Of a DNA stretch of 42,478 nucleotides, positions 25,721 to 34,545 are shown piece after piece. The position numbers and the translations under genes were made by a program. Location: positions 1 to 42,478 of the forward strand of contig CAYQXO010000010.1 of NCBI GenBank assembly GCA_964421495.1, in the 5' to 3' direction. Position 1 is the first letter of the stretch; each line of letters starts with the position of its first letter. The notes beneath the pieces are model-generated. The model was not told the origin of the DNA. It did no database searches and worked only from the letters and a program-made list of their open reading frames with translations. Origin of the DNA: CAJXOW01 sp964421495 (GTDB lineage: Bacteria; Bacteroidota; Rhodothermia; Balneolales; Balneolaceae).

Positions 25721-25766
25721 TCCGGCTTTTTTGCAGTAGATTTGTAAAAGTCCGACAGACTCCTGG
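25721..25766 (+). repeat. 46-bp dispersed repeat (copy also at 34499-34545)
   Basis: The sequence runs TCCGGCTTTTTTGCAGTAGA, then TTTGTAAAAG, then TCCGACAGACTCCTGG. It matches the reverse complement of 34499-34545 at nearly every base. The final GTCCGACAGACTCC is also the core of the repeat at 11505. It lies in the 402-bp gap between the Cys/Met enzyme and the E2 gene, the rest of which holds only a small GC-rich palindromic patch near 25830. Confidence 0.8.
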
Positions 25767-25985
25767 TAAACTGAATCGGCGGCGGTTTATGCCGGCCGTT
25801 CCAATATGCGGCAACACGTAAGTTGCGGGTTCCGCATGCGGCTGCAGTTTGTAATCTTGTGGATGATGGTGGTTTGTAGTTTTTATAGTGTTCTAACAGC
25901 AGGGAAGCATCATACTCGAATAGCGCATGCAGTGACTTTATTTCGACTAAATGAAACTCTTTTCACAAAATATTTATAAAGCATA

Positions 25986-27467
25986 ATGTCCAGAGTAGAA
26001 GTGGTTATGCCCAAGATGGGCGAGTCGGTTATGGAAGGAACCGTCATCGAATGGAATAAAAAAGTTGGTGACGAAGTGGAAGTGGATGAAACCCTTTTGG
26101 AAATTGCCACGGACAAAGTGGATTCGGAAGTTCCCTGCCCGGATGCGGGTATCCTGGTGGAGATTCTTGCCGAAGAGGGGGATACAGTGGAAGTGGGCGA
26201 GACGATCGCCGTGATTGAAACGGACAAGGATCAGGCTGATGCGTCCGCCGAAAGCCGGCAGGAAGCTGCTCCCGAGACAGAAAGCGGGGAACCGGAAGAA
26301 ACCGAGGAAGAGCCCTCCGAAGAACCAGACGAAGAACCGGCTCCGGAACCCGAGCCGGTGGCTCAAGAGGCTGAAGAGCCTTCCGGGTCGACGACCTCTG
26401 AATCCGTACCCAAGGGAGATACGCCTCCACAGCGGCGTGGAAGTGACGGACGGTTTTTCTCGCCGTTGGTGCGATCCATCGCACGCGAAGAAGGAGTTTC
26501 ACAGGAAGAGCTCGAAAGCATTGAAGGATCCGGCAAAGGCGGGCGCGTGTCGAAGAAGGATATCCTGGATTATATTGAGAAGCGGGATTCGGGTGAAATT
26601 AGTATTGAGGAGGACACGGAAGAACAACCCGAAGCGGTTACCGACGGACAGGCGGCCCGGGAAGCTCGAAAAGAGGAAGAGCGAGCAAAAGAAAAGGCCG
26701 ACAAGGAATCGATCTCGGCCGGCGAATTGGACATTGATCGACCCGAGCAGGATGTTGAGGTTATCAAGATGGACCGTATGCGGAAGATGATTGCCGAGCA
26801 CATGGTGCGTTCCAAGCAGACGGCCGCTCACGTCACCACGTTCGGCGAGGCGGATGTGACGAATCTCGTCAAATGGCGAGAAGCCAATAAAGAGGCCTTC
26901 AAAAAACGAACCGGGGTCAAGCTTACCTTCACGCCCCTGTTTCTGGAAGCGGTTATACAGGGCATACGCGAGTATCCGCTGATCAACAGTTCGGTGGATG
27001 GAGATGAGATACTGGTTAAAAAAGATATTAATTTTGGTCTGGCCGTCGCCCTCGGTGAAGGAGGAGAAGGAGGGCTGATCGTTCCGGTGATCAAAAAAGC
27101 CCAGGAGAAGAACCTGGAAGGATTGGCCAAGGCCGTCAAGGAATTGGGTAGAAAAGCCCGCAACAAGAATCTTGATCCCGACGATCTGGTTGACGGCACA
27201 ATTACGCTGACCAATTACGGCAGTGTCGGCAACCTGATGGGAACCCCGATTATTAACCAGCCGCAAGTGGCTATACTGGGTACCGGGGCTATCCAGAAAA
27301 AACCGGTGGTCAAAGAAACCGATCAGGGCGATGTTATTGCCATCCGTCACATGATGTACCTGTCGCTTAGTTATGATCATCGCATTATCGACGGAGCCCA
27401 CGGAGGCGCTTTCCTGAACCGGGTCAAAGAGCTTTTGGAAAATTTTGATCCGAACCGGGCGATTTAA
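25986..27467 (+). CDS. 2-oxoacid dehydrogenase complex, dihydrolipoamide acyltransferase (E2)
   Basis: E2 carries acyl groups on lipoyl-lysine and transfers them to coenzyme A at the core of a pyruvate, 2-oxoglutarate or branched-chain dehydrogenase complex. The 493 residues show one lipoyl domain (about 1-80, lipoyl lysine K44 in IATDKVDSE) and an acidic Pro/Glu linker (85-140). An E3/E1-binding domain follows (about 152-190, SPLVRSIAREEGV...GSGKGGRVSKKDIL), then a charged linker. The catalytic domain begins near 255 (MRKMIAEHMVRSKQTAAHVT) and ends with H465 and D469 in YDHRIIDG. Which complex it serves cannot be settled here, since no E1 or E3 gene is adjacent. The ATG at 25986 lacks a clear Shine-Dalgarno sequence. 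Confidence 0.95.
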   Translation: MSRVEVVMPKMGESVMEGTVIEWNKKVGDEVEVDETLLEIATDKVDSEVPCPDAGILVEILAEEGDTVEVGETIAVIETDKDQADASAESRQEAAPETESGEPEETEEEPSEEPDEEPAPEPEPVAQEAEEPSGSTTSESVPKGDTPPQRRGSDGRFFSPLVRSIAREEGVSQEELESIEGSGKGGRVSKKDILDYIEKRDSGEISIEEDTEEQPEAVTDGQAAREARKEEERAKEKADKESISAGELDIDRPEQDVEVIKMDRMRKMIAEHMVRSKQTAAHVTTFGEADVTNLVKWREANKEAFKKRTGVKLTFTPLFLEAVIQGIREYPLINSSVDGDEILVKKDINFGLAVALGEGGEGGLIVPVIKKAQEKNLEGLAKAVKELGRKARNKNLDPDDLVDGTITLTNYGSVGNLMGTPIINQPQVAILGTGAIQKKPVVKETDQGDVIAIRHMMYLSLSYDHRIIDGAHGGAFLNRVKELLENFDPNRAI

Positions 27468-27582
27468 GATAACACAGCACAAATATCGCAGCGTTTTTAT
27501 CCTGAATGAAGAGAGGCTGTAGAAATGGTAACGCTCTCCCGCGGTGCACGGAAACTGTTGTTTGGTGGGCTGAAACGGTGTG

Positions 27583-27606
27583 TTACCCACGAAGCGAAAT
27601 GTGAGC
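27583..27606 (+). repeat. Short fragment of the CACGAAGTGAAA repeat family
   Basis: TTACCCACGAAGCGAAATG and the following bases match the middle of the repeat at 22811-22846. The fragment ends 20 bases before the panC start. It is the one copy seen between two genes that point the same way. Confidence 0.55.
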
Positions 27607-27625
27607 TAGAACCAACTTTACAATC

Positions 27626-28492
27626 TTGAAAGACACGGCCGACATATACGTAGAGCAGTCCGTAGAAGGAATCAGGGATGTGGTCAGCGAATGGAAAGCG
27701 GAGGGACATTCCATCGGTTTTGTGCCCACCATGGGAGCGTTGCACAATGGACATTTATCGCTGGTCCGACGGGCGATCGAGGAAGCGGATAAAGTAATTG
27801 TATCCATTTATGTAAATCCCACCCAGTTCGGTCCGGATGAAGACTACCAGGAATATCCCCGGCAATTGGAGGAGGATATCGATCAGTGCAGGGAAGAGGG
27901 CGTGGACGCGGTTTTTTGTCCCTCCGACGAAATGATGTATGAGGAGCGGGAGTATCTTTCTATTGGGATTGATGAACTGAATGAGACCATGTGCGGGGCC
28001 AGCAGGGAGGGACATTTTGAAGGAGTGTTACAGATTGTGAATAAATTGTTCAATATTCTTGAGCCGGATGTGGCGGTTTTCGGACAAAAGGACATTCAGC
28101 AGTATATATTGATTGAACGGATGGTGAAAGAGTTCAAGCATGATATCCGGCTGGTGCGGGGCGAGATTATTCGGGCGAATGACGGTCTGGCCGTAAGCAG
28201 CCGCAACCGGTATTTGTCGGACGAGCAACGCACGATAGCGCCGGGATTGTATCGCAGTCTGCGTTATTTGAAACAACAAGCCGGGAAGGATGTGGATAAC
28301 TTGTCGCTCATGATCCGACATCAACGCGACGAGCTGGAGGCCAAGGGCTTTGAAATTGATTATCTGAATATATTTGATTATAAAACGTTACAGCCCGTGG
28401 AAAAGTTGGAATCCGGATATACTTATATACTGGCGGGTGCCGTTTATTTAGGGGAGACCCGGCTTATTGATAACGTGATATTACGAATATAG
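27626..28492 (+). CDS. panC: Pantothenate synthetase (TTG start)
   Basis: PanC joins pantoate and beta-alanine with ATP to make pantothenate in coenzyme A synthesis. The 288-residue protein has the nucleotide-binding HIGH-like motif in PTMGALHNGH (34-43), YVNPTQFG (62-69), the FGQKDIQQYILIERMV stretch and the KMSKS-like SSRN (191-194). The TTG at 27626 is inferred as start because it gives the usual distance to GFVPTMG and no ATG lies between. The ribosome-binding site is not clear. The next gene is panD, which makes its beta-alanine substrate, so the pair forms a functional operon. The gap before panC (27468-27625) carries a repeat fragment. Confidence 0.95.
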   Translation: MKDTADIYVEQSVEGIRDVVSEWKAEGHSIGFVPTMGALHNGHLSLVRRAIEEADKVIVSIYVNPTQFGPDEDYQEYPRQLEEDIDQCREEGVDAVFCPSDEMMYEEREYLSIGIDELNETMCGASREGHFEGVLQIVNKLFNILEPDVAVFGQKDIQQYILIERMVKEFKHDIRLVRGEIIRANDGLAVSSRNRYLSDEQRTIAPGLYRSLRYLKQQAGKDVDNLSLMIRHQRDELEAKGFEIDYLNIFDYKTLQPVEKLESGYTYILAGAVYLGETRLIDNVILRI

Positions 28493-28505
28493 AAGTGATT
28501 CTGTT

Positions 28506-28922
28506 ATGAAACTGACGATGTTTAAAGCGAAGTTACACCAGGTCAAGGTGACCGAGGCGAATTTGTTTTATGAAGGCAGTATTACGGTAGATCGTGAGCT
28601 GCTTGATAAAGCGGGTATCCTTCCTTACGAGAAAGTGCAGATCGTAAACATCAACAACGGCGAACGCCTGGAGACCTATACAATTCCCGGCGAAGAGGGC
28701 AGCCGGGGTTGCTGCCTGAATGGTGCCGCCGCACGGAAAACGCAGGTCGGAGATCGCATCATCATCATATCCTATGCGGAAATGACGCCGGAAGAAGCCC
28801 GGGATCATATGCCTCACGTGCTCGTGGTCGACGAGAATAACAATCCCAAAAAAACGCTGGAAGGATCCCACCCGAATACGGCCTACGATCTGAAAACCGG
28901 CATGATGGATAAGCCGGTTTAG
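28506..28922 (+). CDS. panD: Aspartate 1-decarboxylase proenzyme
   Basis: PanD decarboxylates aspartate to beta-alanine, the substrate of PanC. It is made as a proenzyme that cuts itself between Gly24 and Ser25 to make the pyruvoyl cofactor. The cleavage motif is exact here (YEGSITVD, residues 22-29). NGAAAR and GDRIIIISYAEMT in the second half also match. The 138 residues include a short C-terminal extension (about 118-138). It starts 13 bases after the panC stop, on the same strand. The final codons and stop lie inside a 38-bp perfect palindrome. Confidence 0.96.
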   Translation: MKLTMFKAKLHQVKVTEANLFYEGSITVDRELLDKAGILPYEKVQIVNINNGERLETYTIPGEEGSRGCCLNGAAARKTQVGDRIIIISYAEMTPEEARDHMPHVLVVDENNNPKKTLEGSHPNTAYDLKTGMMDKPV

Positions 28923-28953
28923 ATTTGAGAGCCGCGGCTCTCAAATCTAAACC
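28916..28953 (+). terminator. 38-bp perfect palindrome overlapping the panD stop (possible terminator)
   Basis: The sequence is its own reverse complement across 38 bases, centred between 28934 and 28935. In RNA it would form a 17- to 19-base-pair hairpin beginning in the last codons of panD. No T-run follows, so termination without Rho is uncertain; protection of the mRNA 3' end is another possible role. Confidence 0.6.
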
Positions 28954-29046
28954 TTGATCTGGCTTGGTAGTCTGGCCGGCTTTCACGAATCTACTGCATT
29001 CCGACTGAGGCGATTCCAACGAAGAGCACCGAATCTTAGCGCTTTT

Positions 29047-29153
29047 CGCGAAGTGCACCGAGCGAAGCGATTCCCACGTAGTGAAAAGGCCGATTTTGGG
29101 GTTTTTGACCCGTTTTTTCTTGCAGATCCTCGTTATTTTGCGTCAAAATCGGC
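29047..29153 (+). repeat. Dispersed repeat of the CACGAAGTGAAA family with attached inverted repeat
   Basis: GCGAAGTGCACCGAGCGAAG, CGATTCCCACGTAGTGAAAA is followed by a 10-bp inverted repeat, GCCGATTTTG (29089-29098) and CAAAATCGGC (29144-29153). The copy at 37378-37463 has the same order of parts in more diverged form. It occupies the converging gap between panD and the M20 peptidase. The rest of that 330-bp gap shows nothing I can name. Confidence 0.7.
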
Positions 29154-29252
29154 TCTTACACTTATACGATCCGTAATAATACCGTATTGAACGTTTTCTT
29201 GCTCTCCTCACTAGTCGGACTTTCAGCTAAGGGGAAAATTTACTCGCCTTTC

Positions 29253-30626
29253 TTATTCCGAGTATTCAGGCAGCACTTCGAAAAACTTTGCTGATGTTTT
29301 GATGCCCCGGTGGAAATCTTTTTGGTGGAAGTTTTCATTGGGCGAGTGAATCGCGTTACTATCTAGTCCGAAGCCCATCAGAATCGATTCGGCATCGAGG
29401 ATTTTCTTGAATTCGGCTATGATCGGTATGGTGCCGCCTTCCCGTTTGAGGAAGGGTTCTTTTTTGTATACCGATTCGAAAGCTTCGGCGGCGGCTTTGA
29501 GCCCGTAGAAGTCCGGGTCTGTCATGGCCGGGTATCCTCCGTGATGTTCCGTGATTTCCAGGGTTACGGTATCGGGGGCGATGTCTCGTATATGCTGCCG
29601 AAACCGGTCGGCAATTTTATGGGGGTCCTGGTCCGGTACGAGGCGCATACTAACTTTTGCACCGGCTTTGGCGGGCAGCACGGTTTTAGCTCCCTCTCCC
29701 TGGTAACCGCTCCACATGCCATTGACGTCGAGGGTGGGTCGGGCCGAGGAACGCTCGAGGGTTGTATATCCTTTTTCGCCTTTCAGCGCCTTGACCTGTA
29801 GTTCCTCTTTAAACTCTTCTTCGTCAAATGGCAGTTGTCGATAAGCCTCTCTTTCTTCGGGGGTCAAATCTTTAACGTTGTCGTAGAAGCCGGGTATCTG
29901 AATACGTCCCTCGTCATCTTTGAGCCGGGCGATGATTTCGCACAGTACATTGGCGGGATTATCGACGGCTCCGCCGTAAACGCCCGAGTGAAGATCGCGA
30001 TTCGGACCGACGAGTTCGACTTCCATATAGATCATCCCGCGGAGTCCATAAGTAATGGAGGGGGTATCTTCGGCAAACATGGCGGTATCGGACACCAATA
30101 CCATATCCGTTTCAAGCTGATCCCGGTGTTCTTCCAGAAACGGCGCCAGGTGCGGCGATCCTATTTCTTCTTCGCCTTCGATGACAAATTTGATATTAAC
30201 CGGAAAATCTGTTCCCGATTTACGATAAGCCTCCAACGCTTTAACGTGGGTAAAAACCTGTCCCTTGTCGTCCGACGCTCCCCGCGCATAAATCTTGCCG
30301 TCGCGCACGGCGGGCTCGAACGGCGGAGTTTCCCACTCCTCCAGCGGATCGGGGGGCTGAACGTCGTAATGGCCGTAGACCAGGACGGTCGGTTGACCGG
30401 GGTTGGGCATATACTCGGCGTAGACCACCGGGTGACCGTCCGTTTCAATTTTCTCTACCCGGTCCATCTCCAGGCTTTCGAACTGTTCCACGAGAAAGTC
30501 GGCCGCCTTTTGGATATCTTCTTTGTGTTCGGAACTGGTACTGATGCTTGGAATACGCAGCAGTTCAAATAGTTCCTCTTCAAAATCGCTGCCGTGCTTG
30601 TCGATATAGGAAATAATGTCGGACAT
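29253..30626 (-). CDS. M20 family dipeptidase/metallopeptidase
   Basis: This zinc peptidase belongs to the M20A/F group that includes carnosine-type dipeptidases. The 457-residue protein has H86 in YGHYDVQP, D119 in ASDDKGQ, the catalytic/metal glutamates in EGEEEIGS (150-157), D180 in VSDTAMF and a C-terminal His in SNAIHSPNE. The dimerisation lid domain is present (DLHSGVYGGAVDNPAN). No signal peptide is visible, so it is probably cytoplasmic and may break down peptides brought in by transporters such as the POT protein, though the two are not linked in the genome. The ATG at 30626 starts just ahead of the conserved N-terminal helix. It stands alone: a 269-bp gap without a called gene separates it from batE upstream. 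Confidence 0.93.
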   Translation of the reverse strand: MSDIISYIDKHGSDFEEELFELLRIPSISTSSEHKEDIQKAADFLVEQFESLEMDRVEKIETDGHPVVYAEYMPNPGQPTVLVYGHYDVQPPDPLEEWETPPFEPAVRDGKIYARGASDDKGQVFTHVKALEAYRKSGTDFPVNIKFVIEGEEEIGSPHLAPFLEEHRDQLETDMVLVSDTAMFAEDTPSITYGLRGMIYMEVELVGPNRDLHSGVYGGAVDNPANVLCEIIARLKDDEGRIQIPGFYDNVKDLTPEEREAYRQLPFDEEEFKEELQVKALKGEKGYTTLERSSARPTLDVNGMWSGYQGEGAKTVLPAKAGAKVSMRLVPDQDPHKIADRFRQHIRDIAPDTVTLEITEHHGGYPAMTDPDFYGLKAAAEAFESVYKKEPFLKREGGTIPIIAEFKKILDAESILMGFGLDSNAIHSPNENFHQKDFHRGIKTSAKFFEVLPEYSE

Positions 30627-30895
30627 GGCGGATAATATAGGTTGAAATTAGGATCTAGTCGATTTCAGGTGTCGTCACCATTTGAAAGAGTATATCGAGA
30701 AAATCCGGGGCGGTCAGTCGTTCTGAGAAAATTTTTCGAACAGATCCCGATAAACGTTTTGAAAGCATGAATTTACTGGCAGCTAAAGATGAACTGGCAA
30801 AACCGCGAGAAAAAAATTTCAATCGAAAGAACGGCTGCCCGCCTCGGATTTTCCATGGTAATTTTGGGGAAATGTTTCAGGAAGTCAACAGGCGG

Positions 30896-31735
30896 TTACA
30901 GAATTTTGATGTTGCCTTTTTGGATCCATCCGTGCATCCCGTTGGGCAATCGTACGTAGTACCATTGTTTCGCGGTATCGCTTTTGTGGTGGTCGACGGT
31001 AAAGGTATAGCCCTCGTACGCTTTACTGATGGTCGTTCCATCGAGATCGGGCTGCTGCTTGACCACCGTTTCCTCGGTAGTCATGACGGCCCGGTCATAT
31101 CGATAATCGACGTAGTTCATATAAAGGCTGAGGAGGATGATCAGGATCCCCACGGCGAACAGGATGCGCGATGACCAGTGAGCCGGTTGACTGAATCGCC
31201 TGAAGAACCAGGAATAAATAAGCGTGGATACCGCCAGCAATACCAGTAAAAAGCCGATGGTGAAGGTGCCTACGGCTCCCCAGCGGTTACTCAGCCAGTC
31301 GATAGCCCGGTCCCACGGCAATTTGGGCAGTATGGCCGACTGATTACTGAATTGCTCATTCACATAATTGAGAGCCTGCTTTGCCTGATCACGGGTGGAG
31401 GGGAAAGTTTGTGCCTTGAGAAAATAGTATTTGGCATTCCCGAGGGAGTCAAGCCGTGTGTAGGCGATTCCCATGTTCAGGAACAGGGGACCCGATACTT
31501 TCTTGTTTTGTTCAATGGTTTTATAGGTTTGAAGCGCTTCTTCGTAATACCCTTCCTGGAGTTTTTGATTGGCCTCGTCGAACATTACCTGAACCGTATC
31601 TGCGCTGAATCCGGGAATGGCCACCGCTGTCCATAGAAACGTTCCCACGAGGAAAAGATAGATTTTTGAATGGAATTTTCTTGATGAGGGCAGATGGTGG
31701 AAAAGAGCCAGGGAAAGGTGCCTTAAAATATTCAT
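30896..31735 (-). CDS. batE: BatE-like protein: TPR, two membrane helices and SH3-like domain
   Basis: The 279-residue protein has an N-terminal hydrophobic signal or anchor (about 25-45), followed by tetratricopeptide-type repeats (about 48-125, FDEANQKLQEGYYEEALQTY and ALNYVNEQF). Two membrane helices follow (about 153-175 and 188-207). A C-terminal bacterial SH3-like domain (215-279) ends in WYYVRLPNGMHGWIQKGNIK. This domain order is that of BatE in Bacteroidota Bat (aerotolerance) clusters. The protein would sit in the inner membrane and join a complex with BatC and BatD. It starts 20 bases after batD. The N-terminus is long and no ribosome-binding site is evident, so the true start could be slightly downstream. 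Confidence 0.85.
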   Translation of the reverse strand: MNILRHLSLALFHHLPSSRKFHSKIYLFLVGTFLWTAVAIPGFSADTVQVMFDEANQKLQEGYYEEALQTYKTIEQNKKVSGPLFLNMGIAYTRLDSLGNAKYYFLKAQTFPSTRDQAKQALNYVNEQFSNQSAILPKLPWDRAIDWLSNRWGAVGTFTIGFLLVLLAVSTLIYSWFFRRFSQPAHWSSRILFAVGILIILLSLYMNYVDYRYDRAVMTTEETVVKQQPDLDGTTISKAYEGYTFTVDHHKSDTAKQWYYVRLPNGMHGWIQKGNIKIL

Positions 31736-31755
31736 GTGATCGGCAATTCTGAAAT

Positions 31756-33546
31756 CTAAAGTTTTTTCTTCAATTCTTTTATGGTTTGTTCCGTTTGCTC
31801 AATATCCCGGCGCATACCGCTGTCGTCGGGATTGGGAGCATACCGGATGGTGGCGCATTTATCAAGCATTTTTCGTACATCCTCGACAAGCTCGCGGGGC
31901 AGATCCAGGGACGACAATTTGCGAAGGTATTCCTGGTCCGATACGCCCGCTTCCGGAAGTCCCAGTTTGTCGCCGATATAGGCGGTCAACAGGTGATGAA
32001 GGGTACGGTAGACTTCCTTGACCTTGCCCTGTTGCCTCAGTGTTTTGACCGTATTAAGACGCTCTTTGGCATGGCTCCATGCTTGTTCCGAGCGGGCAAA
32101 ATTTCGGTTGGTTCGGAGCTTTTCGCGGTACGAACGCTGCCAGTAGCCGATCAGAAGTAATAAGGGCGGGACTCCCAAAGCAGCCCAGAACCACCATTGA
32201 TAGATAAGAAGGGTTTGATTCATATTTTGCCAGCGAACGGTGCCGGCGACAGGCTGAATGGGTAGGTTTCCGGGTTTGGAAGCTTGAGAGACGGCGGCAC
32301 CGCGGGTTACCTCAATGTCGATAGAGGGTAAAAATTTCAGGTTGTAATCCCGGGTATCCGGATTAAAATACGCGACCTTAATTGAGGGAATCGTAAACGT
32401 ACCGGTTTTACGCGGTATGAGAACGTCGGTGAACGTTTTTTCTCCTTTGATGGACTTTCCGTCTTTGTCGGTCGACGAGGATTCTTTCGGAGCATAGGTC
32501 TCAAAGCTGGCCGGCAATTCGTATTGGGGCTTGCTGATAAGCGGGATGTTTCCGCTGCCCTTGATGCGCGTGGTAAGTTCCACTGTTTGTCCGACCTGCG
32601 TTTCAGTGGTATTGATGGATCGGTTGATGGTGAAATTTCCCACGGCCCCGAGGTATCGGGCATCTTCGAGCGGCGGAAGCGAATCTACCTGCAGTTCGAC
32701 GGCGGAGGTTTTTAGCTCTATCCGCTTTTGGCGGGAACCGAAAAAGCTGCTGAACGGGTCGCGGCCCGACGAGCGGGTCCGGACGGCCATGGCTATTTTA
32801 TAGGGACTCAGGGTCAAGGTGCCGGATTTCGTGGGAAAGAGGGCGTATTCGATCAACTCGGCTTTTTTATAGCGTACGCCGTTGCGGATCACGGCTTCCG
32901 TTTCGGGTCGGTCCGTTTCAAGCTTTTCTTTCCAGAATCCCTCTGCTTTCCATCCGGTCACCGGCTGATAGGAGGTTACCTGTATGTCATCCCTGAAATA
33001 TAAAACCGCGCTGGCGATAATCTGTTCGCCGGGGACCGGATTGCGGTTACTGACCTCCATCTCCAGAAAGATGCTCTCCTGGTTCCCTCCTGAACGTTGC
33101 TTGTCAGATCCGGACGAACTTCTGGTTCGTTTATTTACGGTCAGGGAGATGGGACCCGTCTGGCGTTTGGTACCGTCGATAACCACGGAAATGGGAGGGA
33201 TAACGTGCGATCCGGGATCTTCCGCTACAATGTGATAGGTATAGGAGTAGGATACGCTGGTTTCCCCGTTGACAAACCGGTAGCTACGCGAGGTGGAAGG
33301 GGTGCTGCTGACGAGCCGGAAGCCTTGCATTTCCGGTAAAGAGGGACGGGAGACATTGTTAAAATTATCTCCACTTATTTCTATTGTAAGGGCAACCCGT
33401 TCGCCCACTTCGACCGTAGATTCAGAAACGCTGGATTCTACATTGACGTTGGGTTGGTCGCCTCCCTGCCCCCTGGTTGTATGGGGGAGTAAAAGACCAA
33501 ATGACAGAATTAGAAACAGCAGGTAAAAATTACCAGTCCTTCTCAT
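31756..33546 (-). CDS. batD: BatD family envelope protein
   Basis: BatD is a large protein anchored in the inner membrane with its bulk outside the cytoplasm. The 596 residues begin with a signal peptide (1-26, FYLLFLILSFGLLLPHTTRG). Tandem beta-rich domains typical of BatD follow (VEVGERVALTIEISGDNF, GFRLVSSTPSTSRSY, LEMEVSNRNPVPGEQI). A single membrane helix lies at about 447-469, and a cytoplasmic alpha-helical tail of about 127 residues follows. The role in the Bat complex is not well defined; links to oxidative stress and envelope integrity have been proposed. Its first 17 bases overlap the end of batC, implying translational coupling, and batE follows. Confidence 0.9.
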   Translation of the reverse strand: MRRTGNFYLLFLILSFGLLLPHTTRGQGGDQPNVNVESSVSESTVEVGERVALTIEISGDNFNNVSRPSLPEMQGFRLVSSTPSTSRSYRFVNGETSVSYSYTYHIVAEDPGSHVIPPISVVIDGTKRQTGPISLTVNKRTRSSSGSDKQRSGGNQESIFLEMEVSNRNPVPGEQIIASAVLYFRDDIQVTSYQPVTGWKAEGFWKEKLETDRPETEAVIRNGVRYKKAELIEYALFPTKSGTLTLSPYKIAMAVRTRSSGRDPFSSFFGSRQKRIELKTSAVELQVDSLPPLEDARYLGAVGNFTINRSINTTETQVGQTVELTTRIKGSGNIPLISKPQYELPASFETYAPKESSSTDKDGKSIKGEKTFTDVLIPRKTGTFTIPSIKVAYFNPDTRDYNLKFLPSIDIEVTRGAAVSQASKPGNLPIQPVAGTVRWQNMNQTLLIYQWWFWAALGVPPLLLLIGYWQRSYREKLRTNRNFARSEQAWSHAKERLNTVKTLRQQGKVKEVYRTLHHLLTAYIGDKLGLPEAGVSDQEYLRKLSSLDLPRELVEDVRKMLDKCATIRYAPNPDDSGMRRDIEQTEQTIKELKKKL

Positions 33547-34348
33547 TGTTCGAATTATTCGACGAGGATTGTTTTTTTCTGAGTCGCTTGAGCAATAGAT
33601 CCTTTTCTTCTTTGGAAAGCGCCTGGAGTATTTTTTGAGCTTCGGCCTTGCTCATCTTTTTAGGTTGTGCTTGCTGCTTTTGCTGGTCCTGTTTCTGCGA
33701 TTTTTGCTGCTCCCCTTCCGAGGATTGACTCTGGTTTTGGTTTTGATCCTGTTGATCAGATTGGGACTGCTGATTTTGTTGTTGCTCTTGATTGTCCTGG
33801 TTCTGTTGCTGATTCTGTTTATTTTGTTGCTGGTTCTGATTGTTTTTTTGCTGGTCCTGCTGCTTGTTGTTCTTATTCTGCTGGTTTTGTTGATTTTTCT
33901 TCTTTTGCTGTTGTTTCTGCTGCTTTTTCGCGTATTCGTAATTGTGTTTTGCGTCGGGATCGTCAGGATTATGGCGCAGGGCCCGCCGGTAATGCTCAGC
34001 CGCCTTGTCCCACTTCTGCTGGGCAGCATACACATTCCCCATGTTATATTCGGCCCGGGACTTCAAAGCGGGTTTGTCCACCAGCGCCTTATACCGTTCA
34101 TAAGCGCTGAGGGCTTCCTTGAATTTTTCCCGTTTGACCAGCGTGTTGGCCAGGTTAAACTGAAGCTTGGAGTTTTCGGGCTCGTTTTGCAGGGCTTTTC
34201 GGTAGAGCGTTTCAGCTTTCTCGTAATTGCCTTCTTCATAGGCATTATTAGCCTTGCGCGCATCGTTGATGTCGGCCGAAAGAAGCGACAGCGGAAGCAG
34301 GAATAAGATTGAATACTTAAAAAATGAATTCATACGATGCATATGCAT
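33530..34348 (-). CDS. batC: BatC-like TPR protein with long Gln/Asn-rich region
   Basis: The 272-residue protein has an N-terminal signal sequence (FFKYSILFLLPLSLLSADI) and three to four TPR units (about 30-140, including AYEEGNYEKAETLYRKAL and KWDKAAEHYRRALRHNPDD). A striking low-complexity stretch of Gln, Asn and Lys follows (about 142-230), and then a short helical tail (MSKAEAQKILQALSKEEKDL). BatC proteins have TPRs and the Gln-rich region often varies. Three in-frame ATG codons (34348, 34342 and 34333) are possible starts; the last puts the signal peptide right at the N-terminus and may be the real one. It is the first gene of the batC-batD-batE run. Confidence 0.85.
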   Translation of the reverse strand: MHMHRMNSFFKYSILFLLPLSLLSADINDARKANNAYEEGNYEKAETLYRKALQNEPENSKLQFNLANTLVKREKFKEALSAYERYKALVDKPALKSRAEYNMGNVYAAQQKWDKAAEHYRRALRHNPDDPDAKHNYEYAKKQQKQQQKKKNQQNQQNKNNKQQDQQKNNQNQQQNKQNQQQNQDNQEQQQNQQSQSDQQDQNQNQSQSSEGEQQKSQKQDQQKQQAQPKKMSKAEAQKILQALSKEEKDLLLKRLRKKQSSSNNSNNEKDW

Positions 34349-34498
34349 GTTCGTCTTTGTTAACTATGTAATTGGTGCTCCAAATTGCTTTTACGATAGA
34401 TAGCGTTGAGCAGCGGATACTCCATCTGTTCAATTCCACTGATATTGCATGTAACCCTGTATATCATTTCAATACTTACCACTTTTAACTCAAATTAC

Positions 34499-34545
34499 CC
34501 TGGGAGTCTGTCGAACTTTTACAGATCTACTGCAAAAAAGCCGGG
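34499..34545 (-). repeat. 47-bp dispersed repeat (copy also at 25721-25766)
   Basis: On the minus strand it reads CCCGGCTTTTTTGCAGTAGA, TCTGTAAAAG, TTCGACAGACTCCCAGG, almost identical to 25721-25766. It lies in the 465-bp gap upstream of batC. The other parts of that gap (34349-34498 and 34546-34740) show no gene that I can support. Confidence 0.8.

Noticed and set aside
26499..27590. Minus-strand frame of 363 codons opposite the E2 gene
   Set aside because: The plus-strand frame is an unmistakable E2; the opposite frame shows no family features.
30767..31174. Plus-strand frame beginning in the gap between the M20 peptidase and batE
   Set aside because: Most of it lies opposite batE, whose domains are clear; the first 43 codons resemble nothing known.
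33635..34306. Plus-strand frame of 223 codons opposite batC, rich in Leu and Val
   Set aside because: It is the mirror of the Gln/Asn codons of batC and only looks like a membrane protein because of that composition.
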